Source: Desulfobulbaceae bacterium UBA5611
GTDB taxonomy: Bacteria > Desulfobacterota > Desulfobulbia > Desulfobulbales > Desulfocapsaceae
Assembly (NCBI GenBank): GCA_002424635.1
Contig: DIKT01000087.1
Coordinates: 1-28,869 of the forward strand
Reading direction: 5' to 3'
DNA: 28,869 nucleotides
A program made the translations under genes and the position numbers. Below, in pieces: positions 1 to 5,537 of the stretch; within the stretch, counting starts at the first letter, position 1; the number at the start of each line of letters is the position of its first letter. The notes below the pieces were generated by a model. The model was not told where the DNA came from. It saw only the letters and a program-made list of their open reading frames with translations, and made no database searches.

Positions 1-1058
1 TCATTTCCTCCATTGGCCATGTGTTCGGAGGTGAGGCCTTCATGCCCATCGCCAAACGAGCGGTTTTCATGTCCATTATCTTTATGCTTGGCGGGTTTTG
101 TATCATTTTCTTTGATATTGAAAATCCATTTCGTATGGCTATTTACAATGTCATTTCTCCTAACCTGAGCTCCAATATGTGGTGGATGGGAACCCTTTAT
201 GGTGCTTATCTGGTCTTTATGGTTATCGAGTATTACTTTTTATTGGAACAAAACCATAGTCTGTCCAGACTGATGGGCTTTTTTGGATTGGTTGTAGGTA
301 TTGCCGCCCATAGTAATCTCGGCGCGGTTTTTGGAATGCTGCATGGTCGTCCATTCTGGTACGGACCTTATCTGCCCATTTATTTTATTTTCTCGGCTGC
401 CATGTCGGGTGGCTGCGCCATCATGTTCGTTACTACTCTGGCTTGGAAGATTAATCCTGAGATCATGAACCAACGCATGGAACGGGCCATGAAAGCTATC
501 TGTCAGGTTACCATCTTCCTGATTTCAACCATCATTTTCTTTACCATCTGGAAAATCGTTACTGGTATCGTATCTCACGAAAAAACCATTGTTATCATGT
601 CTCTGGTAACCGGCGATTACGCTATTAACTTCTGGTTGTTTGAAATATTCCTAGGCATGATCCTTCCTTTATTTCTTCTTATTCGTTCACGAGGAAATAA
701 TTTCAACATGATTATGTGGGCCACCGGCCTCATGATGATTGGTATCTTTTTCATGCGTTATGATATTGTTATCCCAGGCCAGATGGTCTCTGTATATCAT
801 GCGCTTGGGGTGGAAGAGGCTCGTGATATCCTTAAATATACGCCTTCATTTCATGAAATAATGGCGGCATTGTTTGGTCTTTCTGTTATCTGTTTCGCTT
901 TTTTTGCTGGAGAAAAGATGCTCAACGGTCATCAATTGGAAAAACACGAAATCGTACCAGAAGGCGGATATATCTGTCCTGGTTGTGGCGCTATCCATTT
1001 TCTCGCGGAAGGCGAGACTGAGGAAGAGGCTACGAAACGCCACCATAAAATTTGGTAA
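1..1058 (+). CDS. NrfD/PsrC-family membrane subunit of a quinol-interacting redox complex (5'-truncated by window edge)
   Basis: Polytopic inner-membrane protein of the NrfD/PsrC family, the quinone-binding subunit of complex iron-sulfur molybdoenzyme-type and Dsr/Hmc/Qrc-type complexes. The frame is open from base 3, so the true start lies outside the window; the GTG at 21 is internal, because residues before it (ISSIGH) continue the family pattern. About 351 residues are visible, with roughly eight hydrophobic helices separated by short loops, and a cytoplasmic-looking tail carrying CPGCG near the end, which could bind a metal. The next gene, 38 bases downstream, encodes a four-cluster ferredoxin, the usual electron-transfer partner. 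The family is secure. The exact complex is not, because the catalytic or cytochrome subunit would be upstream. Membrane location and a role in menaquinol oxidation or reduction are inferred from the family. Confidence 0.85.
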   Translation, partial: ISSIGHVFGGEAFMPIAKRAVFMSIIFMLGGFCIIFFDIENPFRMAIYNVISPNLSSNMWWMGTLYGAYLVFMVIEYYFLLEQNHSLSRLMGFFGLVVGIAAHSNLGAVFGMLHGRPFWYGPYLPIYFIFSAAMSGGCAIMFVTTLAWKINPEIMNQRMERAMKAICQVTIFLISTIIFFTIWKIVTGIVSHEKTIVIMSLVTGDYAINFWLFEIFLGMILPLFLLIRSRGNNFNMIMWATGLMMIGIFFMRYDIVIPGQMVSVYHALGVEEARDILKYTPSFHEIMAALFGLSVICFAFFAGEKMLNGHQLEKHEIVPEGGYICPGCGAIHFLAEGETEEEATKRHHKIW

Positions 1059-1096
1059 TTACAAGGTTGACTGATACCTTTGAAAGGAACGAAATT

Positions 1097-1921
1097 ATGA
1101 AATTTCCTCAAATTGATTTAAACACATTGAAGAATGAAGGAACCGAGACGGTTTCCATCAAAGAAAGGCGTAATTTTCTTAAACTGGGGCTCGCTATTAC
1201 CGGTGTTTACGCCGGCGGCAAGATCCTTTCTTTATCCTCTACGTACGGGATTGCCCATGCCTCTGATGGTCATGATTTTGTAGAGAAATATCCCTACAAT
1301 CCTCATTACAGCATGGTTATACGTCAATCACTTTGTATTGACTGTGAAAAATGTATTGATGCCTGTAAAAAGACCAACCATGTACCGGACTATGGCTACC
1401 GAACCCGTATTCTGACCAGAAAGTACCAGGGACAACTCGACAAGAAGGTAGAATTTATTCCCGTTCTTTGCAATCATTGCAATGATGCCCCATGCGTTAG
1501 AGCCTGTCCGACCAAGGCCACCTATAAAGATCAGGTTACCGGAATAGTCCGCATGGAGAGCAAAAAATGTATTGGCTGCAAGACATGCATGCTGGCCTGT
1601 CCTTATGATGCCCGCTATTTTAGCGCAGAAAGACATGCAGTTGACAAATGTGACTTCTGCTGGGAAGAGAGACTGTCAAAAGGGGAAACCGAGACCGGCT
1701 GCTCTTCTGCCTGTCCTACAGGCGCTCGTACCTTTGGCAATCTGACTGACCCGAAGAACATCGTCTTTAAACTAGTTCACCAACTGGAAGAAACTGTCTG
1801 GGTACTAAGGCCGGAAGACGGCACTAAACCTAATATTTTTTATATGAAAGGCAACATGCTGTCTGTGGATAATATCTTAAAAGGACAGAAATTCAAATAT
1901 TCTGATCCTGCTAAGAGCTGA
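1097..1921 (+). CDS. Tat-exported 4Fe-4S ferredoxin subunit (DsrO/HmcB/HybA-like), partner of the NrfD protein
   Basis: Electron-transfer subunit of a membrane-bound redox complex. The N-terminus has a twin-arginine signal (ERRNFLK, about residues 23-29) followed by a hydrophobic stretch, so it is predicted to be exported folded to the periplasmic side. Four Cys clusters follow in order: CIDCEKCIDACKK, CNHCNDAPCVRACP, CIGCKTCMLACP, and CDFC paired with CSSACP, the pattern of proteins holding four 4Fe-4S clusters. The ATG at 1097 is chosen because AAGGAA lies 7 bases upstream; an upstream in-frame start at 1052 overlaps the NrfD gene and lacks a ribosome site. The gene follows the NrfD gene closely and is closed by a strong terminator, so the operon ends here. 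The order NrfD then ferredoxin is the reverse of Dsr and Qrc operons. Confidence 0.88.
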   Translation: MKFPQIDLNTLKNEGTETVSIKERRNFLKLGLAITGVYAGGKILSLSSTYGIAHASDGHDFVEKYPYNPHYSMVIRQSLCIDCEKCIDACKKTNHVPDYGYRTRILTRKYQGQLDKKVEFIPVLCNHCNDAPCVRACPTKATYKDQVTGIVRMESKKCIGCKTCMLACPYDARYFSAERHAVDKCDFCWEERLSKGETETGCSSACPTGARTFGNLTDPKNIVFKLVHQLEETVWVLRPEDGTKPNIFYMKGNMLSVDNILKGQKFKYSDPAKS

Positions 1922-1935
1922 TCAGGCTCTTAATT

Positions 1936-1974
1936 AAAAAAAAGGCAGCCCCATCAAGGGCTGCCTTTTTTTTT
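1936..1974. terminator. Bidirectional intrinsic terminator
   Basis: GGCAGCCC (1944-1951) pairs perfectly with GGGCTGCC (1958-1965) around a six-base loop. It has a T-run on the right (1966-1974) and an A-run on the left, so it can stop transcription from both sides. It ends the NrfD/ferredoxin operon on the plus strand and the riboswitch-controlled 34-codon ORF on the minus strand. Confidence 0.92.
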
Positions 1975-1995
1975 AATGTGAAATTATTTCAAATA

Positions 1996-2100
1996 TCATA
2001 CTTTTTCTTGTCGCCAAAGATGCATGACCAGTTGAAAAGTATCCCAGTCTTTAATCAACAGAAGCATCATTTTAGTCACCACCTGTTCGTTTAAAACCAT
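1996..2100 (-). CDS. Putative 34-residue protein under cobalamin riboswitch control
   Basis: Small ORF starting with ATG at 2100-2098 and ending with TGA at 1998-1996. A clean AGGAG (2112-2108) sits 7 bases before the start. The product begins MVLNEQVVTKMMLLLIKDWD and ends LWRQEKV. It is basic at the C-terminus, has two Trp and a short hydrophobic run (MMLLLI) too short for a membrane span, and has no Cys or obvious metal site. I recognise no family. It is the only ORF of sense between the riboswitch platform (2135-2207) and the terminator at 1936-1974, so it appears to be the sole target of the B12 switch. It could be a real small protein, a regulatory peptide, or the remnant N-terminus of a deleted B12-related gene. 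The ribosome site and position argue for translation; the function is unknown. Confidence 0.6.
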   Translation of the reverse strand: MVLNEQVVTKMMLLLIKDWDTFQLVMHLWRQEKV

Positions 2101-2134
2101 TTTAAATCTCCTGAATAAAAGCAATTAAGCTCGA

Positions 2135-2207
2135 GAAAAAAAAATCCCCGAACCGAAGACTTGAAGGTTCGCTAAAATCAAACCTTCAACCTATCCGACT
2201 CGGGGAT
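2135..2207 (-). terminator. Riboswitch expression-platform terminator
   Basis: Reading the minus strand, ATCCCCGA (2207-2200) pairs with TCGGGGAT (2151-2144). An inner stem is formed by TTGAAGGTT (2189-2181) with AACCTTCAA (2169-2161). A run of nine T residues follows (2143-2135). The hairpin lies between the cobalamin aptamer and the 34-codon ORF, so it is the likely off-state terminator. Confidence 0.88.
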
Positions 2208-2235
2208 GTCCCTTGGTATCCACAAGATTAAATCA

Positions 2236-2286
2236 GTTACCGATAATCCACGACGGTAACGGCTCAGCAAATAAACCATATGCTGA
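2236..2286 (-). other. Two tandem small hairpins between aptamer and terminator
   Basis: Two short inverted repeats lie in the linker between the B12 box and the terminator. TCAGCA (2286-2281) pairs with TGCTGA (2269-2264), and GTTACCG (2260-2254) pairs with CGGTAAC (2242-2236). They may belong to the switching structure or merely space the aptamer from the terminator. Confidence 0.55.
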
Positions 2287-2289
2287 CTT

Positions 2290-2447
2290 TTCAGGCAGGT
2301 CTTCTGACTTTCCGGATCATTCTCTCATGCGTCTTCCCGTCTTAATGACAGTGACTTTTTGCACGATTGTCCCCGGTTACAGCGGCGGGCCCGTCTTCGA
2401 TTTCCACGAAATTCCCTTTTCAGTCCTGCAATGGACACCTGAAATTA
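2290..2447 (-). promoter_or_regulatory. Cobalamin (B12) riboswitch aptamer
   Basis: On the minus strand the segment carries the conserved blocks of the cobalamin riboswitch in the right order. These are AAAAGGGAA (2422-2414), GTGGAAATC, CGGGCCCGCCGCTGTAACC, CACTG, GGGAAG, and the B12 box AAGTCAGAAGACCTGCC (2310-2294). The outer helix can form from CAGGTGT near the 5' end with ACCTG in the B12 box. It is preceded by a promoter and followed by a terminator platform, so all parts of an adenosyl- or methylcobalamin-sensing off-switch are present. Coordinates of the 5' edge are approximate. The only gene downstream is the 34-codon ORF. Confidence 0.93.
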
Positions 2448-2453
2448 GCTGTA

Positions 2454-2482
2454 TATGTAACGGCCAAACGGAGCCTTGTCAA
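2454..2482 (-). promoter_or_regulatory. Sigma-70 promoter of the riboswitch transcript
   Basis: Minus strand: TTGACA (2482-2477), 17-base spacer, TACATA (2459-2454). The -35 is perfect and the spacing ideal. Transcription would start near 2447, just upstream of the aptamer. Confidence 0.75.
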
Positions 2483-2543
2483 CAAGCAAAACCTATATTC
2501 AGTATATTATCAAATTAACCATACCATATAAAGGATACCAGCG

Positions 2544-2584
2544 AAAAAAGGGTTCACCTGTTTTAACAACGGGTGAACCCTTTT
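2544..2584. terminator. Intrinsic terminator after the ZraP-like gene
   Basis: GGGTTCACC (2550-2558) pairs with GGTGAACCC (2572-2580). An A-run lies on the left (T-run for minus-strand transcription) and TTTT on the right. It lies 33 bases past the stop of the minus-strand ZraP-like gene. Confidence 0.88.
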
Positions 2585-2616
2585 ATATTAAAATATATCA
2601 AATATCTTTTGCTTAT

Positions 2617-3096
2617 TTAGTTGTCAGTTCCGGTTGGAGAATCTGTTGCGGTCGTATTTTCAGGTCCGGAATTCATCATTCCATGACCACCTCGATGACC
2701 TCTCTTGCCTTGACCTGGCCCCTGGCAACTATCACAACCCATTATTCCTTGAACGCCGGCAGCTTCAGCTTTGGACTGAAGATTAGCTTGCAGGTCAAAT
2801 AACTCACCAGCAATAGTAGCGACTTTAGCAGAATCAGGATTAGTTGACTGCATAAGGGCACGTTTCTCGGCATGCTTCATGACCATTTGCTTGCGCAAGT
2901 CTTTGGTCTCATCATAAAATTTATCAACCTTCTCTTTTGATGCCGGATCGAGTTGACTATAACCAGGACTTCCTTTCATGCAATTGCCACCCATACCGCC
3001 AAACATACCGCCCATGCCTTTATCGGCAGATGCCTGTTGCAGGCCAAAAAATCCCATTCCTAAAACTAATGCACTGATTACTAATGTTTTTTTCAT
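2617..3096 (-). CDS. zraP: ZraP/CpxP/Spy-like periplasmic metal-responsive chaperone
   Basis: Small periplasmic protein of the ZraP (zinc resistance-associated)/Spy/CpxP group, 159 residues. Residues 1-24 form a signal peptide (MKK, hydrophobic core, cleavage after QASA). A Gly/Met-rich stretch follows (GMGGMFGGMGGNCM). The helical core contains the ZraP-like pattern: Leu-Asp-Pro start, KVDKFYDETKDLRKQM, a long charged helix, and NPDSAKVATIAGELFDLQ. The tail is rich in Gly and His with CDSC and HRGGHGMM, plausible metal ligands; it ends in a low-complexity Thr/Ser/Pro segment. The family binds zinc or copper and restrains envelope stress signalling. AGGAGG lies 8 bases before the ATG. A sigma-54 promoter lies just upstream, as for E. 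coli zraP. Function is by family; the metal is unknown. Confidence 0.82.
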   Translation of the reverse strand: MKKTLVISALVLGMGFFGLQQASADKGMGGMFGGMGGNCMKGSPGYSQLDPASKEKVDKFYDETKDLRKQMVMKHAEKRALMQSTNPDSAKVATIAGELFDLQANLQSKAEAAGVQGIMGCDSCQGPGQGKRGHRGGHGMMNSGPENTTATDSPTGTDN

Positions 3097-3144
3097 TGGT
3101 ACCTCCTGAAGAATTTAAAATGATAGTATCTATAATTTTAGAAG

Positions 3145-3161
3145 AGCAATTATAATGCCAA
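3145..3161 (-). promoter_or_regulatory. Sigma-54 (-24/-12) promoter of the ZraP-like gene
   Basis: Minus strand reads TTGGCATTATAATTGCT: the -24 GG and -12 GC are separated by exactly ten bases, with TTGGCA and TTGCT both matching the sigma-54 consensus. Transcription would start near 3133, giving a leader of about 37 bases to the ATG at 3096. No good sigma-70 pair was seen closer to the gene. Confidence 0.8.
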
Positions 3162-3174
3162 TTGTACAAACTAG

Positions 3175-3186
3175 TCAACATGTTGA
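3175..3186. promoter_or_regulatory. Perfect dyad upstream of the sigma-54 promoter
   Basis: TCAACATGTTGA is a 12-base perfect palindrome lying 14 bases upstream of the -24 element. It could bind an enhancer-binding or accessory regulator. Its role is inferred from position only. Confidence 0.4.
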
Positions 3187-3220
3187 TATGTAACATAAAT
3201 TAATAAATGATCTTTCCCAG

Positions 3221-3235
3221 CTCATTCTTAATGAG
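3221..3235. promoter_or_regulatory. Candidate upstream activator site for the sigma-54 promoter
   Basis: CTCATT and AATGAG are separated by three bases, forming a perfect 6+6 dyad. It is about 60-75 bases upstream of the -24 element, where enhancer-binding proteins such as ZraR/NtrC commonly bind. The binding protein is unknown. Confidence 0.45.
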
Positions 3236-3301
3236 TAACATTATTACCCACTGCTTACGCTAAACTGTATATATTATTCCTAAATTTCTTAAATGACAGA
3301 T

Positions 3302-3331
3302 AAAAAAACGCCTGCTCACAATGAGCAGGCG
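3302..3331 (-). terminator. Intrinsic terminator (minus strand)
   Basis: CGCCTGCTCA (3309-3318) and TGAGCAGGCG (3322-3331) form a perfect ten-base-pair stem with a three-base loop. On the minus strand it is followed by seven T residues (3308-3302). It probably ends the transcript of the DUF4177 gene about 210 bases upstream, or of a small RNA from this interval. Confidence 0.8.
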
Positions 3332-3348
3332 TCCAGGGGGAGGAAAAA

Positions 3349-3459
3349 ATGAAGTCATCATTTTTCCTTTATTATTACAAAAATTATGCCAAAAACCAAA
3401 GGGCTCATAACTATCTAAGATATGGGCTCTTTGGTAATTGTGATTTTAAAGTTAAGTAA
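3349..3459 (+). CDS. Possible 36-residue small ORF with strong ribosome site
   Basis: Tentative plus-strand ORF beginning MKSSFFLYYYKNYAKNQ and ending in FKVK. Its main support is GGGGGAGG (3336-3343) five bases before the ATG. Against it, the start codon lies in an A/T hairpin (3342-3367), no family is recognised, and the composition is Tyr/Lys/Asn-rich, as expected of translated AT-rich spacer. The second half overlaps a 13-base-pair hairpin (3396-3434) whose two G-U pairs exist only in plus-strand RNA, which hints at plus-strand transcription. It may be a leader peptide, an mRNA-like regulatory RNA, or chance. Confidence 0.3.
   Translation: MKSSFFLYYYKNYAKNQRAHNYLRYGLFGNCDFKVK
3396..3434 (+). 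other. Thirteen-base-pair RNA hairpin with G-U pairs specific to the plus strand
   Basis: CCAAAGGGCTCAT (3396-3408) pairs along its full length with ATGGGCTCTTTGG (3422-3434) when two G-U wobbles are allowed. In minus-strand RNA those two pairs become A-C mismatches. No T-run follows, so it is not a classic terminator. Confidence 0.5.
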
Positions 3460-3539
3460 TTAGCGTTGGCTCTTTTTTACTCATTGTTAAGCTACGTGCA
3501 TATTTTTTACCCACTTGCCTACTAAATGGACCGGCACAA

Positions 3540-3923
3540 TCATTCTATGCGAATAGCCCCGACACCATTTTCTTCTTTTTCCTTTTCTACAGTCATTGAC
3601 ACCAGAGGTTTTCTAAGACGCCTGGCTTTTCGTTCCAATCTGTCTTCGGCCTCAATTCCCTCCTGACTCTTTAAAGAAAAACGATGACTGCCAATAGTTT
3701 CTTCAGCAACAGGTTCTTGAATTGAGGATGCCGCTTTGATTGCCAGGGGTTGCTTAAAAACAGCCATCAATCCATCCTGCAAAGCAAACAGAGAAATTAA
3801 TTCCCAGCCGGCCTGACCAAATTCATTTAATGATTGTTCAACTTCGGCTTCATCCAAAAATGAGCTGCCCAGTAAGCCTTCTTTTTTCAAACCATATTGT
3901 ATGGTTTTATAACCCCATCGCAT
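3540..3923 (-). CDS. DUF4177-domain protein
   Basis: Hypothetical protein of 127 residues. Residues 1-58 match the DUF4177 pattern: an N-terminal strand MRWGYKTIQY, a helix in which an acidic segment precedes LNEFGQAGWELISL, then a final strand LMAVFKQPL. This small alpha/beta fold has no known activity. The remaining half is charged, probably disordered, and ends in Glu/Lys-rich sequence; it does not belong to the domain. GAGGAA lies 8 bases before the ATG. It is the last gene of a minus-strand run; the terminator at 3302-3331 is the likely transcript end. The product is soluble, with no signal peptide. Function unknown. Confidence 0.75.
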   Translation of the reverse strand: MRWGYKTIQYGLKKEGLLGSSFLDEAEVEQSLNEFGQAGWELISLFALQDGLMAVFKQPLAIKAASSIQEPVAEETIGSHRFSLKSQEGIEAEDRLERKARRLRKPLVSMTVEKEKEENGVGAIRIE

Positions 3924-3968
3924 GATCTTGTTCCTCTAAATTTTATAATATAAAGCAAGCGTTCTCAA

Positions 3969-4178
3969 TTATGCCGTTCTTTTTGGCGATTTATTGTCTC
4001 CAGCCTGACCGATCTTCTTGGAAGAATATAACTGACATATAATACCGGAAGAAGAAAAAACAAAGTTAGCTGGATTATGAGCCGATTTAAACCGCATGGC
4101 CCGACAACCATAAGGCATCTGGGGATCATGCGTTACATAGTAATGACTACAACTATAACAGTCAGGATTTTTAGTCAT
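3969..4178 (-). CDS. Small four-Cys protein (often mis-named uracil-DNA glycosylase)
   Basis: A 69-residue protein with CYSCSHYY near residue 7, then Tyr-Gly-Cys-Arg-Ala at about 29-33 and a lone Cys near 48. This resembles a short bacterial family with the pattern CxxC...DPxxPYGCRA...F...SG..C that databases sometimes label uracil-DNA glycosylase, although it lacks every glycosylase motif. The four Cys (7, 10, 29, 48) could bind one zinc or an Fe-S centre. No ribosome site stands out. It lies 57 bases downstream of the SixA-like gene and 45 bases upstream of the DUF4177 gene, in the same direction. Function unknown. Confidence 0.65.
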   Translation of the reverse strand: MTKNPDCYSCSHYYVTHDPQMPYGCRAMRFKSAHNPANFVFSSSGIICQLYSSKKIGQAGDNKSPKRTA

Positions 4179-4235
4179 TTACAAAATAAATAAATATTCA
4201 TTAATCCGGTTCTGATCCGGCCAGGCAGTATTTAA

Positions 4236-4760
4236 TCAGATCTCAATAAAGATATCGTTCTTTTTGGGATAATCAAAAAATAAACATCTTCCTTCGTGCT
4301 CCCTTAACTGCGACCAGGAACAAATGTTAAATTCAATGGCCACAATGCTGCACGTTGGCATCAACTCAATATCGGCATCGCTATTATCATCGGCAATAAG
4401 AAGATTTGCCGACTGGCAGATAACAGGATTGTGACCAACTATTAATAAGCTCTTAACCTCATCAGGGCAAGATTGGATTTCACTTATAAAATTATCCGTC
4501 GAACTGATATAAAATTGATCATGCAGCATTATCTCTTTTCGGGAATAATTAAGAGCCTCGGCAAGGATATATGTCGTGTCTATTGCCCGCCGGGCTGGGC
4601 TGCTCCAGATTTGATCCACACTGATCTTTTTGTCAGCAAGCCTTTGCCCCATTAAGGGGGCATCGCGCAGGCCTCGATTATTTAATGGCCGATCATAATC
4701 AGCTAATGAGGGATACTCCCAGGTGGACTTGGCATGACGCACCAGATAAAGAGTTTTCAT
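4236..4760 (-). CDS. sixA: SixA-like phosphohistidine phosphatase (histidine phosphatase superfamily)
   Basis: Phosphatase of the RHG (phosphoglycerate mutase-like) superfamily, 174 residues, close in size to E. coli SixA (161). The catalytic motif LVRHAKS is at residues 6-12 with His9 the expected nucleophile. RPLNNRG, WSSPARRAIDT and the second catalytic His in LIVGHNP follow in family order. SixA removes phosphate from histidine phosphotransfer domains; the target here is unknown. The ATG at 4760 is preferred over an in-frame start at 4793 because GAGGAG lies 7 bases upstream and residue numbering then fits the family. The ATG overlaps the stop of the ParA gene (ATGA), so the two are translationally coupled. 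Confidence 0.82.
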   Translation of the reverse strand: MKTLYLVRHAKSTWEYPSLADYDRPLNNRGLRDAPLMGQRLADKKISVDQIWSSPARRAIDTTYILAEALNYSRKEIMLHDQFYISSTDNFISEIQSCPDEVKSLLIVGHNPVICQSANLLIADDNSDADIELMPTCSIVAIEFNICSWSQLREHEGRCLFFDYPKKNDIFIEI

Positions 4761-5497
4761 GCCTGTACTCCTCGTCTCCAAACCTCCTGCCACAATTGCT
4801 CATAAGATATGGTTGCTGAGGAAGCAGGTGCAGAGACAGCCACTGGCTGTCGATAGAGACCCATCTTTTCAACATCAGCAAGATAAGGAACCTCCGAGGA
4901 CAGAAACATCTTTTTTGGGCCGAATTTGGCGATAATATCAGAATGCATATTTTTTCGTTTATCCACCATGGAGAAGAAGGCCATCAGTTTCTTCCGCTTA
5001 ACTTCAAGCTTATCAGCCAGCTTTACCAGTTGAGCAAAAGAAAGAATGGACAGCGTGGTCGGGATTACCGGAGTTACAATCAGATCCGCCGCTTTGATGA
5101 TATTTTCGGAAAGCAGAGTCATATTGGGAGGACAGTCAAGAATCAGCACATCATATTGATCCTTAAGACCGGCAAAAATTCTTTTTAGTTCCGTGCCCGT
5201 TCCTTCTTGACCATCCAGGGCAAGATCGAGATTACGGAAAGAGAAATGGGCAGGCAGCAGATCAAGATTCTCAAAATCGGTACCTCTGATAAATGGTGCT
5301 AAATCGCCTTTGAGAAATTTTTTGCGATTAAAATTACTTTTGGGATTGATCAGATAATAATATCCTGCCGCTCCCTGAGGATCAATATCACACAATAATG
5401 TTTTTCGGCCACTGCGGGCGCAACTATATGACAGATTAACAGCGGTTGCAGTCTTTCCCACCCCACCCTTACTTGAATAAATAGCGATAATTTTCAT
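4757..5497 (-). CDS. ParA/Soj-family ATPase (orphan)
   Basis: Deviant-Walker ATPase of the ParA/MinD superfamily, 246 residues, normal for a single-domain Soj-type protein. Residues 8-17 carry SKGGVGKTAT with the signature Lys of the deviant P-loop, residues 38-43 read DIDPQG, and the Walker B strand is DVLILDCPPN. The C-terminal part is a standard ParA helix bundle. ParA proteins dimerise on DNA upon ATP binding and position chromosomes, plasmids or protein clusters. There is no ParB or parS-like site nearby, so this is probably a cargo-positioning or signalling ParA. It is coupled to a SixA-like phosphatase by a four-base overlap. The stop is TGA at 4759-4757. It lies 40 bases downstream of argJ, so it may share that transcript. 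Confidence 0.88.
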   Translation of the reverse strand: MKIIAIYSSKGGVGKTATAVNLSYSCARSGRKTLLCDIDPQGAAGYYYLINPKSNFNRKKFLKGDLAPFIRGTDFENLDLLPAHFSFRNLDLALDGQEGTGTELKRIFAGLKDQYDVLILDCPPNMTLLSENIIKAADLIVTPVIPTTLSILSFAQLVKLADKLEVKRKKLMAFFSMVDKRKNMHSDIIAKFGPKKMFLSSEVPYLADVEKMGLYRQPVAVSAPASSATISYEQLWQEVWRRGVQA

Positions 5498-5537
5498 TGC
5501 GCTTTAAACCAGTTGATTAAGACAACAATTAAATCAA

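Noticed and set aside
2213..2518. Plus-strand frame of about 100 codons over the cobalamin riboswitch
   Set aside because: It lies antisense to the aptamer and promoter, has no ribosome site and no family resemblance; the RNA structure explains the segment.
2476..2802. Plus-strand frame overlapping the ZraP-like gene end and terminator
   Set aside because: It crosses a strong bidirectional hairpin and mirrors the coding strand of the ZraP-like gene; no ribosome site or motif supports it.
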